Below are positions 1 to 8,622 of a stretch of 64,000 nt of DNA, in pieces. The stretch spans positions 9,385 through 73,384 of the forward strand of contig CAZFHL010000001.1 of the NCBI GenBank assembly GCA_964519145.1, read 5' to 3'. A program made the position numbers and the translations under genes. How positions within the stretch are numbered: position 1 is the first letter of the stretch; the number at the start of each line of letters is the position of its first letter. The notes below the pieces were generated by a model that saw only the letters and a program-made list of their open reading frames with translations, was not told where the DNA came from and made no database searches. Source of the stretch: CAZFHL01 sp964519145. GTDB lineage: Bacteria; Patescibacteriota; Minisyncoccia; Phycocordibacterales; WO2-35-19.

Positions 1-123
1 GAAGTTTGTAAAAAAGAGTGGATGCCAGATACTTCAGATCGCAAATTTTCTTCTGTTTGTGATGAATGTTTATGGAATTATATTATGCTCGGCAGTATCC
101 AAGAGCGCCTATTTCCTATTTGA
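1..123 (+). CDS. C-terminal fragment of an unrecognised protein, cut by the window edge
   Basis: An open frame enters from the left edge and stops with TGA at 121-123, giving 40 residues. The fragment has a Cys near its start and a later CDEC motif, spaced like part of a zinc-binding site, but too little is present to name a family. A strong intrinsic terminator follows at 148-180, which supports this being a real gene end. Confidence 0.5.
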   Translation, partial: EVCKKEWMPDTSDRKFSSVCDECLWNYIMLGSIQERLFPI

Positions 124-147
124 TTTTCATGTAATAAGTTTTATTTA

Positions 148-180
148 ACAGACTGAGTTTACACAATCAGTCTGTTTTTA
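148..180 (+). terminator. Intrinsic terminator after the left-edge gene
   Basis: A 9-bp perfect stem (ACAGACTGA with TCAGTCTGT) is followed directly by a T-run. Confidence 0.8.
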
Positions 181-192
181 TATAATAAAAAT

Positions 193-1164
193 ATGAATAA
201 AAAAATATTTATAACTAGACAGATACCAATCATTTGTAAACAAAATTTAGAAAAAGAAGGTTTTGTTGTTGATGTCTATGAAAAAGATGAACAAATACAA
301 AAGGACTATCTGGTTGAAGTATTACAAAAGAATCAATATGATGGTTTGATAAGTCTTTTAACTGACGATATAGACTCAGGTGTTTTGTCTGCTTCAGATG
401 ACTTAAAAATAGTATCAAATTATGCTACAGGTTTTAATAATATAGATCTGAGTTTTGCTAAAGAAAAAAATATTTGTATAACAAATGCTCCTGCTCCTCT
501 TACAGAAGAAGCTGTGGCTGAATATACCATTACGGCCATTTTAACTTTCTCAAGAAGGTTTTTTGAAGCTGATAAATATATAAGAGAATTAAAATATAAA
601 GGATGGTCTCCAAACAATTTTGTCGGTAGATCACTCAAAGGTCAAATAATTGGACTTGTTGGTACAGGAAAAATAGGTAGTATGACCGCTAAGTATGCAC
701 ATTTTTTTGGCATGAAAATATATTATTATGATTTAGTTAGAAATTTAGATATTGAAAATAAATTTGAAGCAAAATATTTTGATAATTTACAAGAAATGCT
801 AAAAGAGGTCGATGTTGTTAGTTTACATTTACCTTTAAATTCAAAAACACACCATTTAATAAGTAGCGATACTTTTAACCTGATGAAGAAAGATGCGTTT
901 ATAATAAATACAGCTAGAGGCGCTATCATAAACGAAAAAGATTTGGTAAATGCCTTAAAAGAAGAAAAAATAAAAGGAGCAGTGTTAGATGTTTTTGAAT
1001 TCGAACCAAATTTTTCTGAGGAATTATTAAAAATGCCAAATGTTATACTTACTCCTCATATAGCTTCTGCAAATGCAGAAACAAGAAATCAAATGGCTGA
1101 GATTGCTTCTAAAAATATAATAGATTTTTTTAGAGGAAATCAGGTTAATAATCTTGCTATATAA
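193..1164 (+). CDS. D-2-hydroxyacid dehydrogenase (glyoxylate/hydroxypyruvate reductase-like)
   Basis: NAD(P)-dependent reduction of a 2-keto acid to a D-2-hydroxyacid; the exact substrate cannot be read from sequence. At 323 aa it is full length. The Rossmann motif GLVGTGKIGS lies near residue 155. The catalytic triad positions of the family are recognisable: Arg in NTARGAI (about 242), Glu in DVFEFEP (about 271) and His in LTPHIAS (about 289). The NAPAPLTEEAVAEYT segment matches the GHPR-type subgroup. The start is an ATG with no obvious Shine-Dalgarno site, as for most core genes here. It stands alone, between the terminator at 148-180 and pyrG. Confidence 0.88.
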   Translation: MNKKIFITRQIPIICKQNLEKEGFVVDVYEKDEQIQKDYLVEVLQKNQYDGLISLLTDDIDSGVLSASDDLKIVSNYATGFNNIDLSFAKEKNICITNAPAPLTEEAVAEYTITAILTFSRRFFEADKYIRELKYKGWSPNNFVGRSLKGQIIGLVGTGKIGSMTAKYAHFFGMKIYYYDLVRNLDIENKFEAKYFDNLQEMLKEVDVVSLHLPLNSKTHHLISSDTFNLMKKDAFIINTARGAIINEKDLVNALKEEKIKGAVLDVFEFEPNFSEELLKMPNVILTPHIASANAETRNQMAEIASKNIIDFFRGNQVNNLAI

Positions 1165-1294
1165 ATAAGAATCAATATTTTTTACACTATAAATCAATAT
1201 TATATAGTTGTCTATGCTTTTTTACACAGGTTTTTATGCTCTAAATTTTCGGCTGATGTGATATTCTCTATATAAAGATTTAATAAATTGATTT

Positions 1295-2974
1295 ATGAAA
1301 AACAATAATCACAAATATATTTTTGTTGTTGGTGGGGTAATGTCTGGTGTTGGTAAAGGGGTGACTACTTCTTCTATTGGAAGGATTTTAAAATCTAAAG
1401 GTTTTAATGTATCTCTTATAAAAGCTGATCCGTATTTAAATGTAGATGCTGGGACAATGAATCCGACTGAACATGGGGAAGTTTTTGTATTGGATTCTGG
1501 ACTAGAAACAGATCAAGATATGGGAAATTATGAAAGATTTTTAAATCAATCTCTACCTTCTGAAAATTATATGACCAATGGTATGGTCTTTAAATATGTC
1601 ATAGATAAAGAAAGAGCGCTCGGTTATAAAGGCAAGTGTGTTGAGCCGGTTTATCATATAACAGAAGAGATTTTAAGGAGGATTAAAAAATCTATTGAAA
1701 AAACAGATTCTGAAATTACTATATTTGAAATAGGGGGCACTATTGGTGAGTATCAAAATGCCATCTTTTTAGAAGCAGCTAGGATGCTTAAGCTCAAACA
1801 TCCAAAAGATGTGATGTTTGTTATGGTTTCCTATTTGCCAGTTCCGGGGAAAATAGGTGAGATGAAAACAAAACCAACTCAAAATGCAGTGAGACAACTT
1901 AATTCTTATGGAATAAATGCAGATATGATTATTGCAAGAAGTGAGATTCCGCTTGATCACAAAAGAAAAGAAAAAATCGCACTCTCTACCGGTGTACCAG
2001 TCGACAATGTCATTTCAGCACCAGATATAGAAAGTATTTATGATGTACCGATAAATTTTGAAAAAGATGGTCTCTCAGATAGAGTTTTGGAATATTTTGA
2101 TTTAAAACCAAGACAAAAAGATTTGGTTGAGTGGAGGGCGATGGTGGCCAAGAGAAAAAATACAAAGAAAAATATTAAAATAGCAGTTGTGGGAAAATAT
2201 TTTGATACAGGAGATTTTGTTCTTTCAGATGCATATATTTCTGTCATTGAAGCTATAAAATTTTCTAGTTTTTCACAAGGAGCTAAACCAGAGTTGACTT
2301 GGATAAATAGTAAAGATTATGAACTTAATCCAAAAAAAGTATCAGAACTTAAAAATTTTGATGGGGTCATTGTTCCGGGGGGGTTTGGTCAGAGTGGTAT
2401 AGAAGGTATTATAATGGCTATAAAATTTGTAAGAGAAAATAAAATTCCATATTTAGGGATTTGTTATGGTATGCAACTTGCTGTTATTGAATATTGTAGA
2501 AATGTTTTAGGACTCAAAGATGCTCACACCAGAGAAGTCAATTCAGAGTCTAAAAACTTGGTTATAGATGTGATGCCAGAGCAGAGAAAGAAAATAGAGA
2601 TGGGGGAAATGGGAGGCTCTATGAGACTAGGGAGTTATGACGCTATCGTAAAAGTAGGAACGATAGCTGATTTATCTTATAAAAAATATTTAAAAGATGA
2701 ATATAAAGTAAAAGGGATATTTGGAAATATATCTGAAAGACATAGGCACAGATATGAGGTCAATCCTGAATACATAAAACAAATAGAGAGCGCTGGAATG
2801 GTTTTTTCTGCTGTATCACCAAAAGGGGATTTAATGGAGATTGCAGAGCTTCCAAAAAAAGCCCATTCATTTTTCCTTGGTTGTCAATTCCACCCAGAGC
2901 TAAAAGCAAGGCCACTCTCTCCACACCCACTTTTCTCTGGATTTGTGGAAGCGATATTGAAGTTAAAGAAATAA
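1295..2974 (+). CDS. pyrG: CTP synthase
   Basis: Makes CTP from UTP, ATP and glutamine in the cytoplasm. At 559 aa it is slightly longer than the usual 535-545. The N-terminal synthetase domain carries the P-loop-like GGVMSGVGKG motif and the DPYLNVDAGTMNP and HGEVFVL segments. The C-terminal class I glutamine amidotransferase domain has the nucleophile Cys at about 390 (GICYGMQL) and the His-Glu pair near 533-535 (FHPE). No Shine-Dalgarno site is visible before the ATG. A tRNA-Gln gene follows. Identification is secure from these motifs. Confidence 0.97.
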   Translation: MKNNNHKYIFVVGGVMSGVGKGVTTSSIGRILKSKGFNVSLIKADPYLNVDAGTMNPTEHGEVFVLDSGLETDQDMGNYERFLNQSLPSENYMTNGMVFKYVIDKERALGYKGKCVEPVYHITEEILRRIKKSIEKTDSEITIFEIGGTIGEYQNAIFLEAARMLKLKHPKDVMFVMVSYLPVPGKIGEMKTKPTQNAVRQLNSYGINADMIIARSEIPLDHKRKEKIALSTGVPVDNVISAPDIESIYDVPINFEKDGLSDRVLEYFDLKPRQKDLVEWRAMVAKRKNTKKNIKIAVVGKYFDTGDFVLSDAYISVIEAIKFSSFSQGAKPELTWINSKDYELNPKKVSELKNFDGVIVPGGFGQSGIEGIIMAIKFVRENKIPYLGICYGMQLAVIEYCRNVLGLKDAHTREVNSESKNLVIDVMPEQRKKIEMGEMGGSMRLGSYDAIVKVGTIADLSYKKYLKDEYKVKGIFGNISERHRHRYEVNPEYIKQIESAGMVFSAVSPKGDLMEIAELPKKAHSFFLGCQFHPELKARPLSPHPLFSGFVEAILKLKK

Positions 2975-3024
2975 AACTTTATTTCACTAATTGTTTTATA
3001 TTTGTTATTGTTAGATCGTAATTT

Positions 3025-3095
3025 TGCGAGGTCTGCTAATGGTAGGCAAACGCTCTCTGAAAGCGTGAATCTTGGTTCGATCCCAAGCCTCGCAG
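3025..3095 (+). tRNA. tRNA-Gln (anticodon CUG)
   Basis: Folds as a full cloverleaf of 71 nt. The acceptor TGCGAGG pairs with CCTCGCA. There is a D-arm with TGC/GCA, the anticodon stem ACGCT/AGCGT carries the loop CTCTGAA (anticodon CTG after U33), and the T-stem CTTGG/CCAAG carries the TTCGATC loop. The discriminator is G73, usual for tRNA-Gln. The CCA end is not encoded. Confidence 0.95.
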
Positions 3096-3179
3096 CTAAA
3101 TCTGGTGTATAAATTTATTTGGAAACTTATTTGATTTTTAATACATAATATGTAAAATATTTATCGGAAGGAGTTTACT

Positions 3180-3533
3180 ATGCTAGAAGTCGGAGAAAAA
3201 ATTTCTGGAACTATTGTTCCGTTGTATGTTGCAACCAAAAATTCAGATTCCACCGAAGGTCGTGGCAAAACAATTGATCATTCTTATCATTTGACTGAGA
3301 CAGGTGCAATTATTGCTTGTGAGGGTATTGGTGTTAGTGGCACATCTGGAAATGTTGTAAAGAGGATTGCTCTAAAGTTGGAGGACGGTAGATATTATTT
3401 GTTTGCAAATGAAGGTTGCGATATTGATGTTGTATCAAACGAAAGAGAGTATGATGCCAGATCAATACTCAGAGATAGGGCAATGAAGAAATTAACTCCT
3501 GCTGAAATAGCTGCACTTACTTATCCCGTATAG
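3180..3533 (+). CDS. Unrecognised small protein
   Basis: A 117-aa protein I cannot assign to a family. It is soluble-looking, Gly- and Thr-rich in the first half, with no membrane segment or cysteine cluster; the C-terminus (RDRAMKKLTPAEIAALTYP) looks helical. A strong Shine-Dalgarno site (GGAAGGAG) sits 6 nt before the ATG and a dedicated intrinsic terminator follows, so it is an independent and well-translated gene. It belongs to the SD-led class of small accessory genes seen across the window. Confidence 0.75.
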   Translation: MLEVGEKISGTIVPLYVATKNSDSTEGRGKTIDHSYHLTETGAIIACEGIGVSGTSGNVVKRIALKLEDGRYYLFANEGCDIDVVSNEREYDARSILRDRAMKKLTPAEIAALTYPV

Positions 3534-3550
3534 TTAATATTTTGATTTAA

Positions 3551-3590
3551 AAAATTCCAATGCAATTATGCATTGGAATTTTATTTTATA
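3551..3590 (+). terminator. Intrinsic terminator
   Basis: A 14-bp perfect stem (AAAATTCCAATGCA with its complement) and a T-rich tail follow the small gene ending at 3533. Confidence 0.85.
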
Positions 3591-3681
3591 TAGATAATTG
3601 TTATGGGTTCAATCTATTGCTCATATAATATATTATGTTATTATCTTATGCGGATAGATCAGTTTAAGGAGTAAAATAGCT

Positions 3682-3975
3682 ATGTCGGTAAGGGTAAAGC
3701 TCATCAAATTTTTATTAAAGAGACAATTTCTTATTCTTAAAATATTGGCAAATAATAACCATAAAGAAATGTGTGGTCTTGATATTGTAAAAGAATCTAA
3801 AGGAAAATTAAGAAGAGCGAGTATTTATGTATATCTTCAAAATATGAAGGATGAAGGGTTGATTTATAGTAGAAAAGAGAGAATAAATGAAGAAAGGATT
3901 GAAATTCCAAGGACATTTTATTCGATTACAGAAAAAGGCTACAAAAAACTTCTAGAGTTTAATAATTTAAAATAA
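3682..3975 (+). CDS. PadR-like winged-helix transcriptional regulator
   Basis: A 97-aa DNA-binding protein with a PadR-type winged helix: an N-terminal helix rich in Leu (FLLKRQFLILKILANN), a recognition helix region (RRASIYVYLQNMKDEGLI), and the wing ending in FYSITEKGYKKLLEF, the typical end of PadR domains. It lacks the C-terminal dimerisation helix of longer PadR proteins. Start chosen by AAGGAG upstream of the ATG. The target is unknown; the neighbours are small unrecognised genes. Confidence 0.75.
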   Translation: MSVRVKLIKFLLKRQFLILKILANNNHKEMCGLDIVKESKGKLRRASIYVYLQNMKDEGLIYSRKERINEERIEIPRTFYSITEKGYKKLLEFNNLK

Positions 3976-4054
3976 AAATATTTTTTAAAAGATCTTTTTA
4001 TTATTTATTTGATAAACATGCTGTAGTATTCTATATTTGTGATTGGAGGTCTCT

Positions 4055-4273
4055 ATGAGAGTATTAGAGAATAATAATTACATTGAGATTATTTGTGTCC
4101 GTTGTGGTTCAAAACTTGCAGTTAATGTCGAAGATATAAAATATCATGAAATACATCATCATTGTTCTGCAGAGTTTTATGTTTGCTGTGGAGCTTGTGG
4201 TAGGCGTACTGGTGTAGATTCTAGTCGTATTCCAAAAACTTGGATTAGAAAAATTATTTCTGATGATTTTTAA
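4055..4273 (+). CDS. Small zinc-ribbon-like protein
   Basis: A 72-aa protein with a CVRCG knuckle near residue 14, a HHHC cluster in the middle and CCGACG near residue 44. This is consistent with one zinc ribbon or treble-clef site. The start is taken at the ATG at 4055 because TTGGAGG lies directly upstream; a TTG at 4043 in the same frame would overlap that site. A terminator follows at 4281-4316. The function is unknown; a nucleic-acid or protein-binding role would be typical, but that is inference. Confidence 0.7.
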   Translation: MRVLENNNYIEIICVRCGSKLAVNVEDIKYHEIHHHCSAEFYVCCGACGRRTGVDSSRIPKTWIRKIISDDF

Positions 4274-4280
4274 ATTTAAA

Positions 4281-4316
4281 AAATTTCGGTACAATTGTGT
4301 ACCGAAATTTTTATAT
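4281..4316 (+). terminator. Intrinsic terminator
   Basis: A 13-bp perfect stem (AAATTTCGGTACA with its complement) and a T-run. Confidence 0.85.
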
Positions 4317-4405
4317 ATTTAAATTACCAATAATAATCTTTAGATAAAATATAAATTGATTTTTATAACTTCAAGTATTAACATCAAATTAGATTTGAGG
4401 AGCTT

Positions 4406-5032
4406 ATGTATAACACATTTGATATAGATTTTACAGGATATATTCTTCGTTATCCAGAAATAGCATCAATGTTGCTAGGAAATACAAGTGGAAAAATCTG
4501 GATGATTGGCGGTGCAGTTGCAAAAATAATCCTTCATAAAATTGGTCATTCTGATTATCATCCTCCGTTTGATCCTTTCAATTTATACACTCTAGGAGAT
4601 TTTCCTGCACGAGATTTTGATTTTATTGTAGAAGAAATCGACAACGATTTTATGGTGACTCGAGATTGGAAAAAGTCTGTTAATACATTTGGAGGTATAA
4701 AACTTACCAAACAATCTCTTTTTGCAGATCCAAAAGCTGTTGTTGATATATGGAGACTCTGCGATCATGATGCGTGCAGGCGAAATGGGGCAGCACATAC
4801 AATAGGTAATGTTTTAAAACTTGCACCACTTTCAATTCAATCTATTGCAGTTGATTTAGAAGAAGGAAAAATCATGGGTAGAGTAGGGATAGATTCTATA
4901 AAATCTAAAACAGTAAGAGTAAATAATAAAGAAGAATTTTTATATTATTGTAAAGTCTATAATAAAAATCCAAAATATTTTATTAAACAAAAAGCTTTAG
5001 AGTATGGTTTTACGCCAATTTATGATTATTAA
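4406..5032 (+). CDS. Nucleotidyltransferase-fold protein (poly(A)-polymerase-head-like)
   Basis: A 208-aa protein with features of the Pol-beta nucleotidyltransferase fold: WMIGGAVAKIILHK near residue 32 resembles the GG motif, and ARDFDFIVEE near residue 71 resembles the catalytic D-x-D strand. The C-terminal RNA-binding region of CCA-adding enzymes is absent. It could be a stand-alone NTase domain, such as an antitoxin-like or tRNA-modifying enzyme, or an inactive relative. The start is set by GAGGAG before the ATG. It has its own terminator. Fold assignment is by motif only. Confidence 0.6.
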   Translation: MYNTFDIDFTGYILRYPEIASMLLGNTSGKIWMIGGAVAKIILHKIGHSDYHPPFDPFNLYTLGDFPARDFDFIVEEIDNDFMVTRDWKKSVNTFGGIKLTKQSLFADPKAVVDIWRLCDHDACRRNGAAHTIGNVLKLAPLSIQSIAVDLEEGKIMGRVGIDSIKSKTVRVNNKEEFLYYCKVYNKNPKYFIKQKALEYGFTPIYDY

Positions 5033-5062
5033 AAACCACTTTTTTTGTGAAGTGGTTTTTCG
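5031..5062 (+). terminator. Intrinsic terminator
   Basis: An 11-bp stem (AAAAACCACTT with its complement) ends in a T-run and overlaps the stop codon of the upstream gene. Confidence 0.8.
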
Positions 5063-5100
5063 TTTAATATTTATATTAATTTATTTTTATAGTATAAAAA

Positions 5101-5129
5101 TTGACTTTTTGGTAAAATAATTATATCTT
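5101..5129 (+). promoter_or_regulatory. Likely sigma-70 promoter of the HD-domain gene
   Basis: TTGACT at 5101-5106 and a TATCTT-like -10 about 17 nt downstream, some 25 nt ahead of the start-codon region. Confidence 0.45.
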
Positions 5130-5154
5130 TATATATAGAAGGAAGGAGCTTTAT

Positions 5155-5775
5155 ATGCTTGCAAAAATGGAATTTTTGAAGGCAGCGGAAAATAGGGAAA
5201 CTTTTTTTAAGAGAATCTCTTATTTTTTTCCGAAGCTTGATTATCGTTATAAGGCTATTGAAAAAGCTTATAATTCAGCCAAAGATGCATTTCGTGGAAC
5301 ATTTAGAGATGATGGGGAAACAAGATATTTTGAACATATACGAGCTGTTACTTTAATTATCATTGATTATGTGAGAGTGAAGGATTATGAGGTCATAGTA
5401 GCAGCGCTTTTGCATGATATTGTTGAAGATGTCCCGTCTTGGACAATTGACAGAGTGCGAGCAGAATTTGGTGATAGAGTGGCTCTTCTTGTTGATTATA
5501 TGACAAAACAGCCAAAAGAGGCCTATTCCTCAAAAGAAGAAAGAGATTTGGCTTATCATTCTAGATTTTGTTTTGCTCCAAGAGAATTTTTCTTGATCAA
5601 ACTTCCTGATCGTCTTCACAATATGCTCACTTTGTGGAATTGTACTGATGAAAAAAAGAAAAGAAAGATTGAAGAGACTAAGAGATATTATCTTCCTTAT
5701 GCAGAAGAACACTTTATTTTGTACCACGAGCTTCTAGAAGCAATTGAAGCTCTTGAAAGGAAAGAAACATCTTAA
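5155..5775 (+). CDS. HD-domain (p)ppGpp-hydrolase-like protein (small alarmone hydrolase type)
   Basis: A 206-aa protein covering only the hydrolase part of the RelA/SpoT family. Metal-binding positions are visible: His in FEHIRAV (about 61), the HD pair in LLHDIVED (about 87-88) and Asp in KLPDRLHNM (about 152). No synthetase, TGS or ACT domain is present, as in small alarmone hydrolases. The likely reaction is removal of the 3'-pyrophosphate from (p)ppGpp, though HD proteins can act on other nucleotides. GGAAGGAG precedes the ATG, and a terminator follows. Confidence 0.8.
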   Translation: MLAKMEFLKAAENRETFFKRISYFFPKLDYRYKAIEKAYNSAKDAFRGTFRDDGETRYFEHIRAVTLIIIDYVRVKDYEVIVAALLHDIVEDVPSWTIDRVRAEFGDRVALLVDYMTKQPKEAYSSKEERDLAYHSRFCFAPREFFLIKLPDRLHNMLTLWNCTDEKKKRKIEETKRYYLPYAEEHFILYHELLEAIEALERKETS

Positions 5776-5782
5776 TAATTAA

Positions 5783-5818
5783 AATAGACTACTTGGTTTA
5801 ACCAGTAGTCTATTTTCA
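5783..5818 (+). terminator. Intrinsic terminator
   Basis: An 11-bp perfect stem (AATAGACTACT with its complement) and a T-rich tail. Confidence 0.8.
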
Positions 5819-5924
5819 TAAATTTTTATAATTATAATTATCTTATTAATATAATATTTCAACACTTTGCATATCATAAAATAAAAATAAATTTGCTTTA
5901 TTTATTGAAATATTATAGTATCTA

Positions 5925-6206
5925 TTTGGCGCCACTTCTAGCCTTATTGGGTTTAGTGGTTGGTGTCTTGTATGATGGTAGGGTAGAAAATTATCCCTTG
6001 CATTTAGATTGTTTTGGTAGGGGATTTAAACTATTCACTCATTGTGAAAAAACAATAGTTCTGGTGTTTAGTACTAGCATCGGAACGAAAAACGCTCTCC
6101 TTACTAAAAGGAACCTCAGGTTTGACTGTATCTAAGGTCAATCAGGAGCGTTAACTCCCCAGTGGAGACAGTCATAAGAGCCCCGCCAGTCGGGGCTCAT
6201 TTTATT
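5925..6206 (+). ncRNA. Candidate structured RNA between the HD-domain gene and uppP
   Basis: About 280 bp with no convincing coding frame, GC-richer than its surroundings, and ending in a strong terminator. Local stems can be drawn: GCCACT/AGTGGT near 5933-5965, GGGTA/TATCCC near 5980-5997, ATTGTTTT with AAAACAAT, and AACGCTC with GAGCGTT near 6090-6150. A TATAGT -10-like site lies near 5918. I could not match it to RNase P, tmRNA, SRP or a known riboswitch. It may be an independent RNA or the leader of uppP. A frame open from TTG at 5893 lacks a start signal and is rejected as a gene. Confidence 0.4.
6178..6206 (+). terminator. Intrinsic terminator of the candidate RNA
   Basis: An 8-bp GC-rich stem (GAGCCCCG/CGGGGCTC) with a 5-nt loop and a T-rich tail, 57 nt before the uppP start. 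Confidence 0.9.
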
Positions 6207-6262
6207 TATATTTTTTTATTAGATTTTTGAAAGATTGATATTTTTGTTATAATTTATATATT

Positions 6263-7039
6263 ATGGAAATTTGGCAAAGTTTTTTTCTCGGTATTGTTGA
6301 AGGTATAACAGAGTTTTTACCAATTTCTTCAACTGCGCATCTTATCTTATTTAGCAAAATTTTGAGAATTGAAGATTCAGATTTTGCAAAAAGTTTTGAT
6401 ATTATTATTCAATTCGGGGCAATTTTTGCTGTTATTTTTTTATATTATAAAAAGATATTAGATATAAATATTTGGAAAAAGATTTTAGTAGCTTTCTTGC
6501 CTACAGGTATAATTGGGCTTTTGACTTATAGATTTATTAAATCTTATTTTTTTAGCAATCATTTGTTTATAGCCTCCACCTTACTTATTGGAGGATTAAT
6601 TTTAATCTTATTTGAAACTTATTATAGAAGGAAAAATATGATAGATAATCAATTTGATCTAAATAGTATTTCATATAAACAATCTTTTATAATTGGAATC
6701 TTTCAATCTCTTGCTGTTATCCCTGGAGTTTCAAGATCTGCTTCTACAATTGTTGGGGGTTTGATTTTAGGACTCCCAAGAGTTTTGATTGTAGAATTTT
6801 CTTTTTTATTAGCTATTCCAACCATACTGTCTGCTGTTGGACTCGATTTAATTAAAAATTATAAAATTTTTTCTACTGAACAAGTTTTTATATTGGTCTT
6901 AGGTTTTTTGTCTGCTTTTTTTACTTCAATTTTGTGTATTAACTTTTTATTAAAATTTATTAAGCAAAACGATTTTATTTATTTTGGTATATACAGAGTG
7001 GTTATCGGAATCTTATTTATTGTTTATATTATTTTTTAA
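6263..7039 (+). CDS. uppP: Undecaprenyl-diphosphatase
   Basis: An integral membrane phosphatase that recycles undecaprenyl pyrophosphate to the monophosphate carrier for peptidoglycan and other surface polymers. At 258 aa it is of typical length. The two family signatures are present: EGITEFLPISSTAHL at residues 13-27, and PGVSRSAS near residue 153, holding the catalytic Arg. Several hydrophobic segments match the multi-span topology. The 5' side holds a structured region ending in a terminator, which could be an attenuator. No Shine-Dalgarno site is visible. Confidence 0.93.
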   Translation: MEIWQSFFLGIVEGITEFLPISSTAHLILFSKILRIEDSDFAKSFDIIIQFGAIFAVIFLYYKKILDINIWKKILVAFLPTGIIGLLTYRFIKSYFFSNHLFIASTLLIGGLILILFETYYRRKNMIDNQFDLNSISYKQSFIIGIFQSLAVIPGVSRSASTIVGGLILGLPRVLIVEFSFLLAIPTILSAVGLDLIKNYKIFSTEQVFILVLGFLSAFFTSILCINFLLKFIKQNDFIYFGIYRVVIGILFIVYIIF

Positions 7040-7058
7040 ATATAGATATTAAGTCTCT

Positions 7059-7108
7059 TTTAAAAGTTTTCGCAAGTATAGTTTTGGATAGACTCGCGAC
7101 AACTTTTG
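7059..7108. repeat. Imperfect extragenic palindrome after uppP
   Basis: Two 19-nt arms pair at about 15 of 19 positions around an 8-nt loop. It is distinct in sequence from the seven-copy hairpin family. The rest of 7109-7197 shows no gene. Confidence 0.5.
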
Positions 7109-7197
7109 AAATGGGTCTATTGCTTTTTTTTATTAAAAATAATAAGATATCCCTGTTCATGAGACAAAGATGCTCCGGTAAGGTATCTCTTGTGGAT

Positions 7198-7228
7198 ACG
7201 GCTAGCGCCAAAATGCTAGCCGTTTTAT
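7198..7228 (+). terminator. Intrinsic terminator upstream of eno
   Basis: A 9-bp perfect stem (ACGGCTAGC/GCTAGCCGT) followed by TTTT. It may end the uppP transcript or a short RNA encoded in 7110-7197. Confidence 0.7.
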
Positions 7229-7309
7229 GTTTTTGCCAAATAGATAATTGAATTATTAATATAATTTATGATATATTAAAAATATAGAAGTTAATTTTTG
7301 AAATATTAT

Positions 7310-8593
7310 ATGCAATACAAGATTAAGAAGATTATGGGCAGAGAAGTTTTAGATTCAAGAGGAAATCCAACAGTTGAAGTAGATTTGTGGTTAGCAAATG
7401 GTTTTGGTAGAGCTTCTGTGCCGAGTGGCGCTTCTACGGGGAGTCACGAGGCATGTGAATTAAGAGATGGAGATAAAAAAAGATATTTAGGGAAAGGTGT
7501 ATTGAAAGCTGTAGAGAATGTGAATAAACTCATATTTTCAAAAATAAAGGGTAAAAATTTCGATCAAGAATCTTTAGATGATTTTTTAATCAAACTTGAT
7601 GGTACAAAAAATAAATCAAAATTAGGGGCAAATGCTATTTTGGCAGTTTCTATGGCTTTTGCAAAAGCTGTGGCAAATGAAGAAAAAATACCTTTATATA
7701 AATATTTTAAAAATATAAGCAAATCCGGAGCTTTAGCATTGCCTACCCCTCTTATGAATATTTTAAATGGTGGGGCTCATGCAAAAGGTAGTACAGATGT
7801 TCAAGAATTTATGATTGTCCCTGTCGGAGCGAAGACTTTTAAAGAAGCTTTGAGGTGGGGAGCCGAAGTTTTTCATAGTTTAAAAAAAATATTATCTAAC
7901 AAAGGTATGTCTACAACAGTTGGAGATGAAGGTGGGTTTGCTCCAAAACTAGGTAGTAATGAAGATGCACTTTCTTTGGTTGTTGAAGCTATAAAAATGG
8001 CAGGATTTAAACCTGGTAAAGATATAAAGATTGCTCTCGATGTGGCTGCTACCGAATTTTATAAAGATGGTAAATATAATCTTGAAATAGAAGGCAAAAA
8101 TTTGACAACAGATGAAATTATAAATCTCTATGCAGATTGGATTAAAAAATATCCAATAATATCTATTGAAGATGGTTTGGCAGAAGATGATTGGGAAGGT
8201 TATAAAAAATTTACATCAAAGTTTGGCAAGAAAATACAAATAGTGGGAGATGATTTGTTTGTGACAAATATAGAAAGACTTGATATGGGTATAAAAGAGA
8301 AAGCAGGAAATTCTATACTTATAAAATTAAATCAAATCGGTACTGTATCTGAAACAATTAAAGCTGTAAAAATGGCTCATAAAGCAGGTTTTAGTGCCAT
8401 AATATCTCATAGATCAGGAGAAACTGAAGATTCTACAATCTCTGATTTGGCTGTTGGTCTTTCTTCTTTACAAATTAAAACTGGATCGATTTCAAGAAGC
8501 GATAGAATTGCAAAATATAATCAATTGTTGAGAATAGAAGAAGAACTTGGCTCAAAAGCTGTTTATAAAGGATTAGGAGCATTTAATATTTAA
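7310..8593 (+). CDS. eno: Enolase
   Basis: Converts 2-phosphoglycerate to phosphoenolpyruvate in glycolysis. Starting at the ATG at 7310 it is 427 aa, the family's usual length; a TTG 12 nt upstream has no better signal. Visible family segments include EVLDSRGNPTVEVD at the N-terminus, DEGGFAP, the metal-ligand region SIEDGLAEDDW, VGDDLFVTN, IKLNQIGT with the catalytic Lys, and SHRSGETED. A phosphoglycerate mutase gene follows after about 30 nt, so the pair encodes two consecutive steps of lower glycolysis. Confidence 0.97.
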   Translation: MQYKIKKIMGREVLDSRGNPTVEVDLWLANGFGRASVPSGASTGSHEACELRDGDKKRYLGKGVLKAVENVNKLIFSKIKGKNFDQESLDDFLIKLDGTKNKSKLGANAILAVSMAFAKAVANEEKIPLYKYFKNISKSGALALPTPLMNILNGGAHAKGSTDVQEFMIVPVGAKTFKEALRWGAEVFHSLKKILSNKGMSTTVGDEGGFAPKLGSNEDALSLVVEAIKMAGFKPGKDIKIALDVAATEFYKDGKYNLEIEGKNLTTDEIINLYADWIKKYPIISIEDGLAEDDWEGYKKFTSKFGKKIQIVGDDLFVTNIERLDMGIKEKAGNSILIKLNQIGTVSETIKAVKMAHKAGFSAIISHRSGETEDSTISDLAVGLSSLQIKTGSISRSDRIAKYNQLLRIEEELGSKAVYKGLGAFNI

Positions 8594-8622
8594 TTTAATT
8601 AAGATTTAAAAATATAAAAAAT

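Noticed and set aside
5893..6135. 80-codon frame with a TTG start upstream of uppP
   Set aside because: No ribosome-binding site, odd composition and overlap with stems; better explained as structured RNA.
7228..7310. Fluoride riboswitch before eno
   Set aside because: Such switches can control eno, but the conserved pseudoknot bases are not present in 7109-7228.
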